Shown: piece after piece, positions 1-9,486 of the stretch
Layout of the letters: each line of letters starts with the position of its first letter
Position numbering within the stretch: position 1 is the first letter of the stretch
Origin: Prorocentrum cordatum
Taxonomy: Eukaryota > Sar > Dinophyceae > Prorocentrales > Prorocentraceae
Reading direction: 5' to 3'
NCBI GenBank assembly: GCA_963575745.1
Contig: CAUYUJ010003689.1
Location: forward strand, 1 to 64,000
Length of the DNA: 64,000 bases
Made by a program: the position numbers and the translations under genes
The notes under the pieces: model-generated
Databases searched by the model: none
What the model saw: only the letters and a program-made list of their open reading frames with translations
Told to the model about the DNA's origin: nothing

Positions 1-640
1 CCCAAGAGCTCTCCAAGACCGCCCTAGAGCGTTCCAAGATGCCCTAAGATGGCGTCCAGACGGTCCAAGAGAGCTCCAAGACGGCCCAGGAGGCCCTCAA
101 GAGGCCTCCAAGACGCCTCAAGAGGCTTCGAAGAGGCCTCACAAGAGCGCCAAAGAGGCACACATCTTTGATTTTTGAATAGTTTTTGAAGGTTTTTGGG
201 GTTCTCGCCTTTTCCGTTTCCCGACGCTCCAAGACGGCCCAAGAGGCCCCCAAGATCGCCCCAAGCCGGCCCCAGTAGGCCCCAAATATCGCCCTCAAGA
301 CTGCCCAAGAGGCCCCCAAGACGCCCAAAAAGGCAGCCAGAAGGCCCCCAGGCGCCCCAAGACGGCCCCCCAAGGGCTTCGCGGCGCCCAAGGGCCGTCC
401 AATAAATGGCTCCTAGATGGGGCCAGACGAGTACACGAAGCGGACTTTTCGGGTCCTCGGCCCCAAGTGCCCCCCCGGAGGGTCCAGGAGGCCCCCGGGA
501 GCCCCCCAAGACGCTCCAAGAGGCCCCCAAGAGGCCCCCAAAAGGCCCCCAAGATGCCCCCAAGACGGCCCCCAAAAACGGCCCCCAAGAGGCTTCAGAA
601 TTGCTTCTAAGAGGCCTACGAGAGACCGACCACGACATCC
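1..640 (-). repeat. Family J copy 1: CCCAAGAGG minisatellite
   Basis: Degenerate tandem repeat of about 15 bp built on CCCAAGACGG / CCCAAGAGGCCCC. It is interrupted at about 165-225 by a T-rich stretch followed by CTCGCCTTTTCC. The reverse complement of this composition, including the interruption, recurs at 29.69-30.54 kb, so the two are inverted copies of one family. All six frames are open because stops are rare in the unit. The long Gly/Pro/Leu frames here are shadows, not genes. Confidence 0.75.
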
Positions 641-659
641 CAAGGCTCCATTACGAACG

Positions 660-890
660 ATGACGTGGGCAGCTTCGAACGCCAGAGCTCCCAGTACGAA
701 CGCTGGCGTCCAGAGCTTTGACGACAAACACTGCTATGAGGAAAAACGGCGCTTCCCGTTCTTGTGCGGTCAGGTTTTTGCATGCCGTTTGCGCTTGCAA
801 CGACCTCTTCAAGCCCCGCGCATCCACACCAGCCCGTCCAGCAACTTTGACCTGGCGAGTTGCCTTGATCAGAGAAGTCGGGGAGCATAA
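660..890 (+). CDS. Coding-like fragment, unknown, 76 aa
   Basis: An ATG at 660 opens a 76-codon frame ending in TAA, just after the J1 repeat. The product is not low complexity. It has mixed residues, three Cys in the middle (HCYEEKRRF, FLCGQVFAC) and a hydrophilic end. No family is recognised. Third positions are only moderately GC-rich, so this could be chance. The frame also runs upstream into the repeat. Treat it as a possible exon only. Confidence 0.2.
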   Translation: MTWAASNARAPSTNAGVQSFDDKHCYEEKRRFPFLCGQVFACRLRLQRPLQAPRIHTSPSSNFDLASCLDQRSRGA

Positions 891-994
891 AGTGGACAAA
901 AGGATTGCGTTGCCGTTATCTTGGGAAAGGAGGGGGAGGCAGGAGGAGTAAACAGGGGACGAGGAGGACGCGAAAGAAGAGAGGATGTAAGGAT

Positions 995-1335
995 AATGTG
1001 GAGAAAGAGGAGGAGGAGCAGCAGGAGGACGACGAGGGGGAGGAGGGCGAGGAGGAGGACGAGGAGGGGGAGGAGGGGGAGGACGATGATGGTGATGGAC
1101 GACAATGGGAGGACGATGATGGAGGCCGATGAGGGGGTGGACGACAATGGGAGGACGATGATGGAAGGACGGGGGGGGAGAGGGAGGACGAGGAAGAAGA
1201 GGAGGACGAGGTGGAGGAGGAGGATGACGATGACGACGAGGACGAGGACGAGGACGAGGAAGAGGAGGAGGAGGAGGAGGAGGAGGAGGAGGACGAGGAG
1301 GAGGAGGAGGAGGAGGAGGAAGAGGAGAGCGCCAC
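995..1335. repeat. (GGA)n/(GAC)n purine-rich array
   Basis: Imperfect GGA trinucleotide array with GAC and GAT variants (two near-identical GGACGATGATGG blocks at about 1,090-1,170). It is purine-rich on the plus strand. Its frames code Glu/Asp, Arg or Gly runs on plus and Ser, Pro or Leu runs on minus. I regard none as a gene. Confidence 0.85.
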
Positions 1336-1914
1336 CGACAGGGAAGGTGGGGGCCACGAGGTCCGCCGGCTCGACGACGTCCGCGTCGCCCGCGCCCGCC
1401 CCCTCACTCTTATCCGCAATTGCGGGGTGCTATGTATGTTTATGTCATTCTTCGTTCCCCAATCATCGGCCCCGAATGGTCCACTCATCGCCGGCCAGGG
1501 CCTGATAGCCCACCCGGCCCAGGGGCGTGGGGATTCGCTGTCTTGGGCCAGCCGCCTGCGTGTCGGCGAGGCCTCGCCGATGCCAGGTCGACGCTTCCCC
1601 CCAGAGTCAGGGCCCCCCCTGGCGTTGCCCCTCTCGGCGGCGAGCGACGCGGAGCCGCTGATGAGGAGGACGGTGGAGTCGGAGGGAGAGGAGGGGGGGT
1701 GCGTCGTCGCACAATCGCAAATTGATCGGCAGGAGGGCACTGGTACGCGCCTCCGAGGCGCAGCCGTAATGCAGTTTGAGGGGGGGGGGGGGCCCTGTCG
1801 CTGGCCCCTGCCTGGTTCGCCAACCCAGGCAGGGAGACAAAAAGGGTTCTCTCCGATGGGCCCCCTCCCGTTTCCAAGAGACTGAGGGACCTCGCTTCCT
1901 TTCCTCTACTGGCG
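1336..1914. other. Unclassified unique-looking stretch
   Basis: About 580 bp between two GGA arrays. A plus frame continues out of the array to 1,885 with a mixed-composition tail, but nothing in it is recognisable and the minus frames are equally open. No repeat family was matched. Confidence 0.3.
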
Positions 1915-2012
1915 GAGGCGGAGGAGGAGGAGGAGGAGGAGGAGTAGGACGACGACGAGAGGAGGATGAGGAGGTGGACGAGAGAAGGTGGACGAGGAGG
2001 AGGAGGAGGAGG
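1915..2012. repeat. (GGA)n array
   Basis: Plus-strand purine array, mainly GGA, running directly into the left end of repeat C1. Confidence 0.85.
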
Positions 2013-2209
2013 ACGAGAGCGGGAGGGAAGTAAGAGGGAGAAGACCCTCTCAGAAGGCGGCCGGGATGCTCAGAGGACCTCCGGCTTTCTGAGAAGCTCT
2101 CTTTGCGTCCCCTGGGAAGGCTTGGACAACTTCTCGGAAGGCCGGAGGACTTCCGAGCCTGCTGAGAAGGCCCGCCCCTTCTCATTCCCCCCCCCCTGCG
2201 GCTCGCCGT
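2013..2209. mobile_element. Family C copy 1 (TIR element, ~195 bp)
   Basis: The inside repeats CTCAGAAGGC and its complement GCCTTCTGAGAAGG several times. The ends form an inverted pair: GAGCGGGAGGGAAG at the left, and CTTCTCATTCCCCC followed by GGCTCGCC at the right. Related copies lie at 6.62, 13.52 (split by E1) and 35.56 kb. It has no coding capacity and resembles a MITE or fold-back element. Confidence 0.7.
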
Positions 2210-2344
2210 TGCCCCTCAGCCCGCCAACCCCCCCTGCTCCCCAATGTGGTCTCGCTGCCGGCGAGGGTCCAGGATCAAAGGTTCTGCGAGGGTTGATTGA
2301 TGCCCTTTGGGGTGCCCCGCCTCCCTGGCTGCGTTGTTGCCCGG

Positions 2345-2610
2345 GGAGGCGGAGGATGGTGGCGAGGGAGGAGGAGGGAGGAGAGGGGGGGAAGAAGAAG
2401 GTGGAGGGAGAAGGGACGATGATGGAGGCAGGAGGAGGAGGAGGAGGAGGAGTAGGAGGAGGAGGAGGAGGAGGAGAAGGAGGCGGCGGATGAGGAAGAG
2501 GGGGGAGGGGGATGACGGAGGAGGAGGATGGAAGGAGGATGGAAGCAGGGAGGAGGGAAGGAGGGGGGATCAGGAGGAGGATGAGGAAGAGGGAGGGGGT
2601 GTGGAGGACC
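2345..2610. repeat. (GGA)n array
   Basis: Imperfect GGA array with GGAGGAT interruptions. It follows about 130 bp of unclassified GC-rich sequence after C1. Confidence 0.85.
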
Positions 2611-3025
2611 CAGGACGGAGGAGACAGCGGAGGATGTGCAGATCAAAGAGAGTGGAAGATTGACGACGCAAGCGGACAAGAAGGGACATTTGCTTCATTT
2701 CGTCATTCACAGCAGAGGCCACTGCATTCGAAGAGTGCGCACGGTTCCTCAGACCACTGGTCTGTGAGATGTCAAGAATTGGTGGTATTACCTGAGAGAA
2801 GTGGTGAGACTCAGCTTTGCTAGAACTGCGTGTGTAAGAGGGGTTGCGGGCTTGCCAGCAGGGGCAAGGGAGCTTTCGGAGTGATTTCTGGTGTGCGACG
2901 TCATTGTTGGAGTACCCCAGCCCAGAAGGGCTTCAAGGGTACGAGAAGAAGAACATGGGCAGTTGGAGGACCCAGGACCGAGGAGACAGTTGAGGATGCG
3001 CAGATGGAACATAGTGAAAGACTCA
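2599..3025. repeat. Direct duplication, ~365 bp period
   Basis: A segment starting GGAGGACCCAGGACGGAGG at about 2,604 recurs at about 2,968 as GGAGGACCCAGGACCGAGG, followed in both by GAGACAG, GAGGATG and GCAGAT. Similarity covers about 60 bp. The sequence between is unclassified and no gene is seen. Confidence 0.55.
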
Positions 3026-3930
3026 CGATGGAAGAGGAAAGGGAGGGAGGCGGAAACAACAGGTGCGGGAGTACGAGTGTGATCTCGACGAGAAGGAGTC
3101 GAGGAGGAGGAGGAGGAGAAGGAAGAGAGGGATGAGGAGAAAGAGGAGTAATGGGGGAAGAGGGGATCATCATGGACTCTGGAACCTCTACTCAGCCTAC
3201 CTCCACGACTTTCACAGCCCGGTGCCATTCATATTTCTCGACCTCTCTCGTCAGCCTCCCTGCCATGAACCTCTTTGGTATCGACATTCCTCCCCGATCC
3301 TCTTCCTCGAAAGCGACTTTCCTCCGCTTCCTCTCCTCATTCCCGTCCTTCTTCTCTTCCTCTTCATCTGCCAACCCGTCGTTCCTTGCAACACTCATTC
3401 CACTGCCTCCTGTCTTAGGGGAGAGGGAAGGGAGCGAGGGTGATGGGAGGAAGGGAAGGGCAGAGGGAGGAAATGGGAATGGGGGAGGGGGGAGTAGTAC
3501 GAGGGAGCAGGGAGGAGGAGAAGGAGGAGGAGGAGGAAGAGGAGGAGGAGGAGGAGGAGGAGGAGGAGAAGGAGCAGGAACAGGAGGAGGAGGAGGAGGA
3601 GGAGGAGAAGTGGGGAAGGGAGGAGAATGGAGGCAGAGACAGAGGACATTGGGGTGGGTTCAAGGTGGGAGCGGAAGGCGGGGGATGTGAGAGGGCAGGG
3701 GGAACGAGGGGGGTTGGAGGAGGGATCGCTGCCGCAGCCCGGCTCCGAGAAGGCAGGAGCATCCTGGAGAAGAGGCGAAATAGAAGGACACAGGCGGCGC
3801 TTTCCCGGCACGCCTCGGCGGGGCTCCTGCGTAATCACCACCGGCTGCACAGCGGGGCCCGAGGGTGCTCAGCAGTTGGACCACGACGTGGCGTTGCCAA
3901 CTCCCCCTGAACCACACGCGGCGGCGGCGG
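3026..3930. repeat. Mixed GGA/GAA arrays and unclassified DNA
   Basis: GGA-rich patches lie at 3,105-3,135 and 3,420-3,640, the second grading into GGGA. Between them (3,170-3,420) is pyrimidine-rich sequence with many TCCTCTTCC motifs. From 3,640 to 3,930 the sequence is GC-rich and complex. All frames are open for 100-180 codons, but composition follows the repeat and none is convincing. Confidence 0.6.
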
Positions 3931-4005
3931 CGGAAGAGGAGGAGGAAGAGGAGAAGGAGTCCTCCTCCTCCTCCTCCTCCTCCTCCTCCTCCTCCTCCTC
4001 CATTC
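3931..4005. repeat. (GGA)n-(TCC)n palindromic junction
   Basis: A GGA/GAA run on the plus strand (3,935-3,957) switches directly to a perfect (TCC) run (3,959-4,002). The two halves are self-complementary and would form a hairpin. It abuts repeat B1. Confidence 0.8.
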
Positions 4006-4704
4006 GTTTCGCTTGTCAATCACTGTTCCCTGCCGCACCCCGAGGCTTCAGGGCGGTCCGTGCGTTTCGCCGGAGTCGTCCTCACCATTTGTGGTTCTGA
4101 AGCTTCAAACAAGAGCTTCACAGATGGAGGGCGGGTGGTTTTGAAAATGTGGCTCTCGCTCTAGCGTTGCGCACATTCGCTTTACACATCTACCAGAGTC
4201 TAACACACTGGGGGGCGGGTGTTTTCTTTGCAATGTGGCTCTCGCCTTCGCATCGCGCTCATTCGTTGCAACATGTTGCAAGAGTTTCACGGATTGGGGG
4301 TGGGTCGTTTTCAATTGGTGGTTCTGGCCTTAGCGCCACGCACAGTCGTCCAATTGTGAAAACGTTCCACTGTTTCCCATGGTCATCAAACCAGAAACTG
4401 TGTTTTGGAAGGATTCAGGATTACGCGGGTGCAACAGTTACGCTGGTTCGTGGTGTTGCAGTCCCAGCAATTGTGTTCTGGCACGATCCGAGATCGTCAA
4501 GACGCAACAGTCAAGTTGATCCGTGGCGTTGGAATCCCGAGAACATGTTTTTGGCATGCTTCAGGGTTTTCAAACCGTTGCCTCCCAACGGAGGCAGTTC
4601 CCTCAGCGGAAAGTAGCCGTTGTAGGGGCCTACGACAAGGAAGCTTGGAGTGAGGGTCTATTCCAATATCGTTCGTGATGTTTGGGTTTCCACTGGTCCT
4701 TTTT
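4006..4704 (+). mobile_element. Family B copy 1 (~700 bp)
   Basis: Moderate-GC segment with two internal degenerate tandem arrays. The first has units of about 80 bp containing GGGCGGGT, TTTTGAAAATGTGGCTCTCG and GCGCACATTCG. The second has units of about 75 bp containing GATCCGTGGCGTTG and TGTTCTGGCACGATCCGAG. The copy ends near GGGTTTCCACTGGTCC. Inverted copies lie at 12.14-12.83 and 28.90-29.64 kb. This copy is bounded by (TCC)n on both sides. No coding capacity or terminal inverted repeat was seen. Confidence 0.75.
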
Positions 4705-4962
4705 CTCCTCCTCCTCCCCCCTCCCTCCTCCCTCCTCCTACCCCTCCTCATCCTCCTCCTCCTCGTCCTCCTCCTCCTCCTCCTCTTCTCCTTCTCCTCC
4801 CCCTCCATCCTCCCTCCTCCTCCTCCTCCTCCTCCTCCTCCTCGTCCTCCTCCTCCTCCACCTCCTCCCCCTCCTCTTCTTCCTCCTCCTCTTCTTCCTT
4901 CCTCCTCCTTCCTCCTCCTCCTCCTCCTTCTCCTCTTCCTCCTCCTCATCCTCCTTCTCCTC
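4705..4962. repeat. (TCC)n array
   Basis: Pyrimidine-rich on the plus strand, mostly TCC with TTCC and TCA variants. It separates B1 from the protease exon and may be the end of an intron. Confidence 0.9.
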
Positions 4963-5034
4963 TGCTGGGGCATGTTGTGTTCGATGGGGAGGGAGGATGG
5001 AGCAGGGAGCCGGCCCCGCGGTGCGTCGCGAGGC

Positions 5035-5112
5035 CACGCGTACTGGGTTCTCCAGAACAGCTGGGGCACGGAGTGGGGCGAGCAGGGCTACTTTCGCATG
5101 GTGCGCCGCGGC
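5035..5112 (+). CDS. Papain/cathepsin-type cysteine protease, C-terminal exon fragment
   Basis: The plus frame beginning at 5,041 reads YWVLQNSWGTEWGEQGYF, followed by RMVRRG. This is the signature around the active-site Asn of peptidase family C1A. The Asn codon is at 5,056, and NSWG-x-x-WG-x-x-GYF is near invariant in the family. The catalytic His normally lies about 16-28 residues earlier, in a G-H-x-V context. GHVV is encoded at 4,968-4,979 but in another frame, so either a short intron or an indel separates them. Upstream is a (TCC)n array. Downstream the frame becomes Ser/Pro-rich, probably intron. The Cys-containing N-terminal half is not in this window. The motif call is strong; whether the gene is intact is unknown. 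Confidence 0.75.
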
Positions 5113-5704
5113 AGCTCCTTGCTCTCCTCCTCCAGCTCCTCGTCGTCCCCGTCCGTGCCCTCCTCCCTGCCTCCCTCCCTCCCTGCCTTCCTCCTCGCCT
5201 TGCCCGTGCTCGTCAGGCAGAGGAGATGTGCACGCAGAAAGGGGTATGGAAGCGCGCCGCCCAGCACGTGCCCGAGAAGCCCGTACGAGGGGGTGGGGGA
5301 CGGCGAGCGGGCCCCCCCGCCCTCTTTCTCGAGGATGGCGTGTTGCGCGCTCTGCTCACGTCCCGGACGCTGCCTGGGCCGCAGGAGGCCCCCTGGAGCT
5401 CTCCGGGGACCTCCCTGAGGCTCTCCTCCCTCTCCTCCCTCTCCTCCCTCTCCTCCCTCTCCTCCCTCTCCTCCCTCTCCTTGGGCGGAGTACTGGCGCA
5501 GCGGGTCGGCGTCACGCACGAGCAGCAGCTCACCGTGCCCGACCTGCGCCTCACGCTGCGCCCGCACCCGGTATCCACGGAGGTCGGCTGGCGACGTCGG
5601 GCGTGGCTCGGCCGCGCAGTTCGCACGCCAGAGGTCCGACGCGCTCGCATGCTGCACGCGCCGTGCTGGTGCACACCCCTCCTACGCACACGGGTGGCGG
5701 AGGT
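5113..5704 (+). other. GC-rich block after the protease exon
   Basis: Contains a pyrimidine stretch (5,120-5,205), a 9-bp TCCCTCTCC minisatellite (about 5,415-5,480) and two patches with protein-like plus frames: EMCTQKGVWKRAAQHVPEK at about 5,224-5,280, and THEQQLTVPDLRLTLRPHP at about 5,515-5,571. Both are in the long plus frame 4,650-5,744. They could be further exons or unrelated. No family is recognised. Confidence 0.3.
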
Positions 5705-5857
5705 GATGGGCCAATTTTCCACCACCACTACCATACACAGGTAGGACGGGGGAGAAGGGAGGATGGGGAGGGCCTCCTCCTCCTCCTCGTCCTCGTCCTC
5801 CTCCTCCTCCTCCTTCATCTCCTGCCTATGGTAGTGGTGGTGGAGAATCGGCCCATC
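5705..5857. mobile_element. Family K copy 1: inverted ends around (TCC)n
   Basis: The left end reads GATGGGCC, two bases, then TTCCACCACCACTACCATA. The right end is the inverted complement with about two mismatches, finishing in GGCCCATC. Between them is GGTAGGACGGGGGAG followed by a TCC/CGTCC array. The same design is at 15.37, 31.34, 35.95 and, as one arm, 42.27 kb. The element is a perfect-length hairpin with a triplex-prone loop and codes for nothing. Confidence 0.8.
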
Positions 5858-6109
5858 AGGCGGCAGACCTCGCTTGAGGCCTCCTCGGATGCCTTGTGCA
5901 GTCGTGGGCGCTCCTGGACCGCCAGGAGGCCCTTGGGGACATTCGGGGTCACTTTGGCGGGGTGGAGGTAGGGGGTAGGTGGGGGCCAGGGCCTCGTACA
6001 CGCGGACACCGGCAAGCCAGGTCGCTGGCACGCCCCGGACGGCTGCAGCCGTGGGGGGTCGGAGCTCTCTAGGCCCCTGAGCTTGGGTCGGAGCAGATAG
6101 GGTCGAAGG
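5858..6109. other. Unclassified GC-rich DNA
   Basis: About 250 bp with no recognisable gene or repeat family. It leads into R1. Confidence 0.3.
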
Positions 6110-6215
6110 ATCGCGCCGCATCGCCGATGCATCGGCGATGCGGCTCGACATGGAGCCCGATTTTATCCACGCTGGCGTCGCCGATGCATCGGCGATGCGG
6201 CGCGATCTCCGATCC
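6110..6215. repeat. Family R copy 1: GCATCGGCGATGC fold-back
   Basis: Two near-identical blocks of CGCCGATGCATCGGCGATGCGG (each itself palindromic about GATGCATC) flank GAGCCCGATTTTATCCACGC. Degenerate relatives with the same middle (GAGCCCGA, TCC) are at 27.90-28.05 and 31.90-32.00 kb. Confidence 0.6.
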
Positions 6216-6362
6216 CCGTCTACTCCGACCCCATCTAGGAGGCCTCGAGGAGCAGTCTCCAGTGCTCGGTCTCTTCAGGTGGGGTTCTCCAAATCCTGTC
6301 TAGCAGTATCGTGGTTCAGGGCCGCCCTTCAAGGGAAAAATAACGAACCCGACTCCCACACT
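6216..6362. other. Unclassified
   Basis: Short non-repetitive stretch between R1 and L1. No gene is seen. Confidence 0.3.
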
Positions 6363-6492
6363 TGGCGTTTACTAAACGGCCCCGGGCGTTCATTAAACAG
6401 CCCTGTCCTGTTCTAATCCTTCTTTGGGTGCGTTCGCTGAACGGCTTCGCTTGCCGGGGTGTTTATTATGAGGGTGGATGTTCTGCTCTCTA
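6363..6492. repeat. Family L copy 1
   Basis: Carries three variants of GGGCGTTTACTAAACGGCC, the last after CTTTGGGTGCG, then GCCGGGGTGTTTATTATGAGG. A second copy with the same order lies at 62.60-62.73 kb. GTTTACTAAAC is itself nearly palindromic. Confidence 0.7.
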
Positions 6493-6620
6493 GCCCTGAG
6501 GGAGACCTCCGCCTCTTCTCGCTTCCCCCCCTCCCCCCCTGTTCGTTCGCCCGCTCCCGCGCGGCCACGTTCTCTTTTTTTTGTGTTTAGTTTCTCTTTT
6601 TCCTGTGTCTCTTTCTCGTC

Positions 6621-6785
6621 TGGCGGGAAGCGATGGGGGAAATGAAAAGGAGAAAGCCCTCTCAGAAGGCGGCGGGACTTCTCAGAAACCCTAAGGCCTT
6701 CTGGGAGGTTGTTATATGCCTTCGGGGACTTCCGAGCCTTCTGAAGAGGCCCGCCCCATCTCATTTTCCCTTGGGCTCGCCGCCA
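6621..6785. mobile_element. Family C copy 2
   Basis: The left end is GGCGGGAAGCGATGGGGG then AAATGAAAAGG. The inside is CTCAGAAGGCGGCGGGACTT and CCTTCTGGGAGG. The right end is GGCCCGCCCCATCTCATTTTC to GGCTCGCCGCC. It is clearly the same element as 2.01 and 35.56 kb. A T-rich spacer of about 125 bp separates it from L1. Confidence 0.75.
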
Positions 6786-6794
6786 ACACTCAGT

Positions 6795-6880
6795 GTCTCT
6801 CTCTCTCTCTCTCTCTTTGTTGTTGTTGTTGTTGTTCTCTCTCTCTCTCTTTCTCTTTCTCTCTCTGTCTCTCTCTTGTC
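6795..6880. repeat. (CT)n and (GTT)n microsatellites
   Basis: Two CT-dinucleotide runs separated by a short (TTG) run. Confidence 0.9.
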
Positions 6881-6955
6881 GAGGAAAGGCCTCCCTTGCG
6901 CGCTCCGCCAGGTCCAGCGTCGATCCAAGATCTCCGTGCGGACCTCACAGACATT

Positions 6956-8315
6956 ACGTGTGTGTGTGTTGTGTGTGTTTAGTGTGTGTTTGCGCGTGCG
7001 TGCGTTTGCGTTTGCGTTTGTTTTGTTTGTGTTTTGTTTGTGTGTTGGTGTGTTTGTGTGTGCGTGTGTGTGTGTGTGTGTTTGTGTGTGTGCGTGTGTG
7101 TGTGTGTGTGTGCGTGTGTGTGTGTGTGTGCGTGTGTGTGTGCGTGTGTGTGTGTGTGTGCGTGTGTGCGTGTGTGCGTGTGTGCGTGTGTGTGCGTGTG
7201 TGTGTGCGTGTGTGCGTGTGTGTGCGCGTGTGCGTGTGTGCGTGTGTCGTGTGGCGTGTGTGCGTGGTGTAGCGTGTGTGCGTGTGTGGCGTGTGTGCCG
7301 TGTGTTGCGTGTTGTTTGCGTGTGTGCGTGTGGTTCGGGTGTGGGTGTGTTGCGTGTGTGACGCGTGGTCGTGTGTGCGTGTGGTGCGTGTGTGCGTGTG
7401 TGCGTGTGTGCGTGTGTGCGTATGTGCGTCTGGTGCGTGCGTGTGTACGCGTGTGCGCGTTGTGCGTGTGTACGTGTGAGTGCGTGTGTGCGTGTGTGCG
7501 TGTGTAGCGTGTTGGTGCGTGCGTGCGTCTGTGCGTTGTTTGCGTGTGGTCGGCGTGTGTGCAATACGTGCGTGTGGTGCGTGCGGTGCGTGTGTGCTTG
7601 TGTGCCGTGTGTGCGTGCGTGTTGCGCGTGTGCTCGTGGTTGCGTGTGTACGTGTGAGTGGCGTGTGTGCGTGTGTTGCTTGTGTGCGTGTGTGCGTGTG
7701 TGGCGTGTGTGGGTGCGTGCGTCTGTGCGTGTGTGTGCGTGTGTTCGTGCGTGTGTGCGTGCGTGCGTGTTGTCGTGTGTGCGTTTGTGCGTGTGTCGTG
7801 TGTACGTGTGTGCGCGTGTTGCGTTGTGTGGGTTGTGTGCGTGTGTGCGTGTGTGCGTGTGGTGCGTGGGTGCGTGTGTGCGTGTGTGGGCGTGTGTGCG
7901 TTGTGTGCGGTGTGTGCGTGTGTTCGGGTGTTAGTGTGTGCGTGTGTGCGTTTGGTGCGTGTGTGCGTGTGTGCGTGTGTGCGTGTTTGCATACTTATGT
8001 GGCGTGGTGCGGGCGTGCGTGTGTGCGTGTGTGCGTGTTGCGCGTGTGGCGCGTGTGGCGGGTGTGCGTGTGCGCGCGTGCGCGCGTGCGCGCGTGCTCG
8101 CGTGCGTGCGTTGGCGTGGTGCGGCGCGTGTGCGTGTGCGCGTTTGCGTGCGCGTGCGCGCGTGCGTGTGCGTGTGCGTGTGCGTGTGCGCGTGCGTGCG
8201 CGTGTGCGTGTGCGTGTGCGTGTGCGGGTGCGTGTGCGTGTGCGTGTTCGTGTGCGTGCGCGCGTGCATGTGCGTGTGCTCGTGCGTGAACGTAAGCGTT
8301 TGCGTGTGCGTGCGC

Positions 8316-8347
<32 letters not shown>

Positions 8348-8525
8348 GCGTGCGCGCGTGCGTGCGTGCGTGCGTGCGCGCGTGCGTGCGTGCGTGCGTG
8401 CGGGCGTGCGTGCGCGCGTGCGCGCGTGCGTGCGTGCGCGCGTGCGTGCGTGCGTGCTTGCGTCTGGTGTGTCTGTGCGTGTGTGAGTGTGTGCGTGCGT
8501 GCGTGCGTGCGTGCATGTGTGTGTA

Positions 8526-8563
<38 letters not shown>

Positions 8564-8665
8564 TGCGTATGTGTATGTGTGAGTGTGTGTGTGTATGTGC
8601 GTGCGTGCGTGCGTGTGTGCGTGCACGAGTGTGTGCGTGTGTGTGTGAATGTGTGTGTGCGTGTA
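6956..8665. repeat. ~1.7 kb alternating purine-pyrimidine GT/GC tract
   Basis: Almost uninterrupted alternation of G with T or C on the plus strand: (GT)n, GTGTGC and CGTG units. It becomes CG-rich around 8.07-8.46 kb, with GCGT and CGCGTGCG repeats. It starts after a short GC-rich segment that follows the CT run. All frames are open for up to 355 codons but read only Cys/Val/Arg or His/Thr/Arg, so they are repeat translation. Such sequence strongly favours left-handed Z-DNA. Confidence 0.9.
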
Positions 8666-8854
8666 CCAGAATTTGCGTTTCTTGGTGAGGCTGGACGATC
8701 CAGGCACGCCGATGCAGCTCTGTGACGGTGTCGGTTGACGGTCCGTCCCTCGCAAAGCTCTTCGGATCGAGGCTGGCTCCGCTTGCAGAAGGATTAGGTA
8801 AGCATTGCCCCAACACGTGCGCAAGACGCCTCCCCCTTCTCTCCCTCCTGTCCC
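8666..8854. other. Short unique block between GT/GC and CT tracts
   Basis: About 190 bp of ordinary composition. Nothing was recognised. Confidence 0.3.
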
Positions 8855-8857
8855 TCC

Positions 8858-8894
<37 letters not shown>

Positions 8895-8995
8895 GCCCTC
8901 TCTCTCTCTATATCCCTCTCTCTCTCTCTTTTTATCTTTCAATATTTTTTTTTTTGTTTCTCTCTCTCTCTCTCTCGTTCTCTCTCTTTCTTACA
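8855..8995. repeat. (CT)n microsatellite with T tract
   Basis: CT dinucleotide runs broken by a run of about 12 T at 8,944. Confidence 0.9.
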
Positions 8996-9193
8996 CGCGC
9001 ACAAACTCGCAAACTCATCCTGCTGTCCCAGGACGAGGCTCGGACGATACTGATTCCGTCCTGAAGCGTTCCGCAGCGCTCTGAGAAGTCCGCGACGCCC
9101 TAGATATCCTGTAGAGCCGCTGGATCTTCACCCGAATTGAGCCTCTTCCTGGCTTCGTCTCATGTCCTCTACGTTCTGATTTGAGGGAGTAGG

Positions 9194-9395
9194 TTGATGC
9201 TGATTGAAGGCAGAGGAGGCGGAGACGGGAGGAGGAGGAGGAGGAGGAGGAGGAAGAGGCGACGGAGAAGGGATGATGATGATGCTGCTGATGATGATGA
9301 TGCTGCTGATGATGACGATGCTGATGATGATGATGCTGCTGCTGATGATGATGAGGATGAGGATGAGGATGAGGATGAGGATGAGGATGAGGATG

Positions 9396-9486
<91 letters not shown>

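Noticed and set aside
6979-8942. Long Cys/Val/Arg and His/Thr frames in the GT/GC tract
   Set aside because: Pure dinucleotide-repeat translation on both strands.
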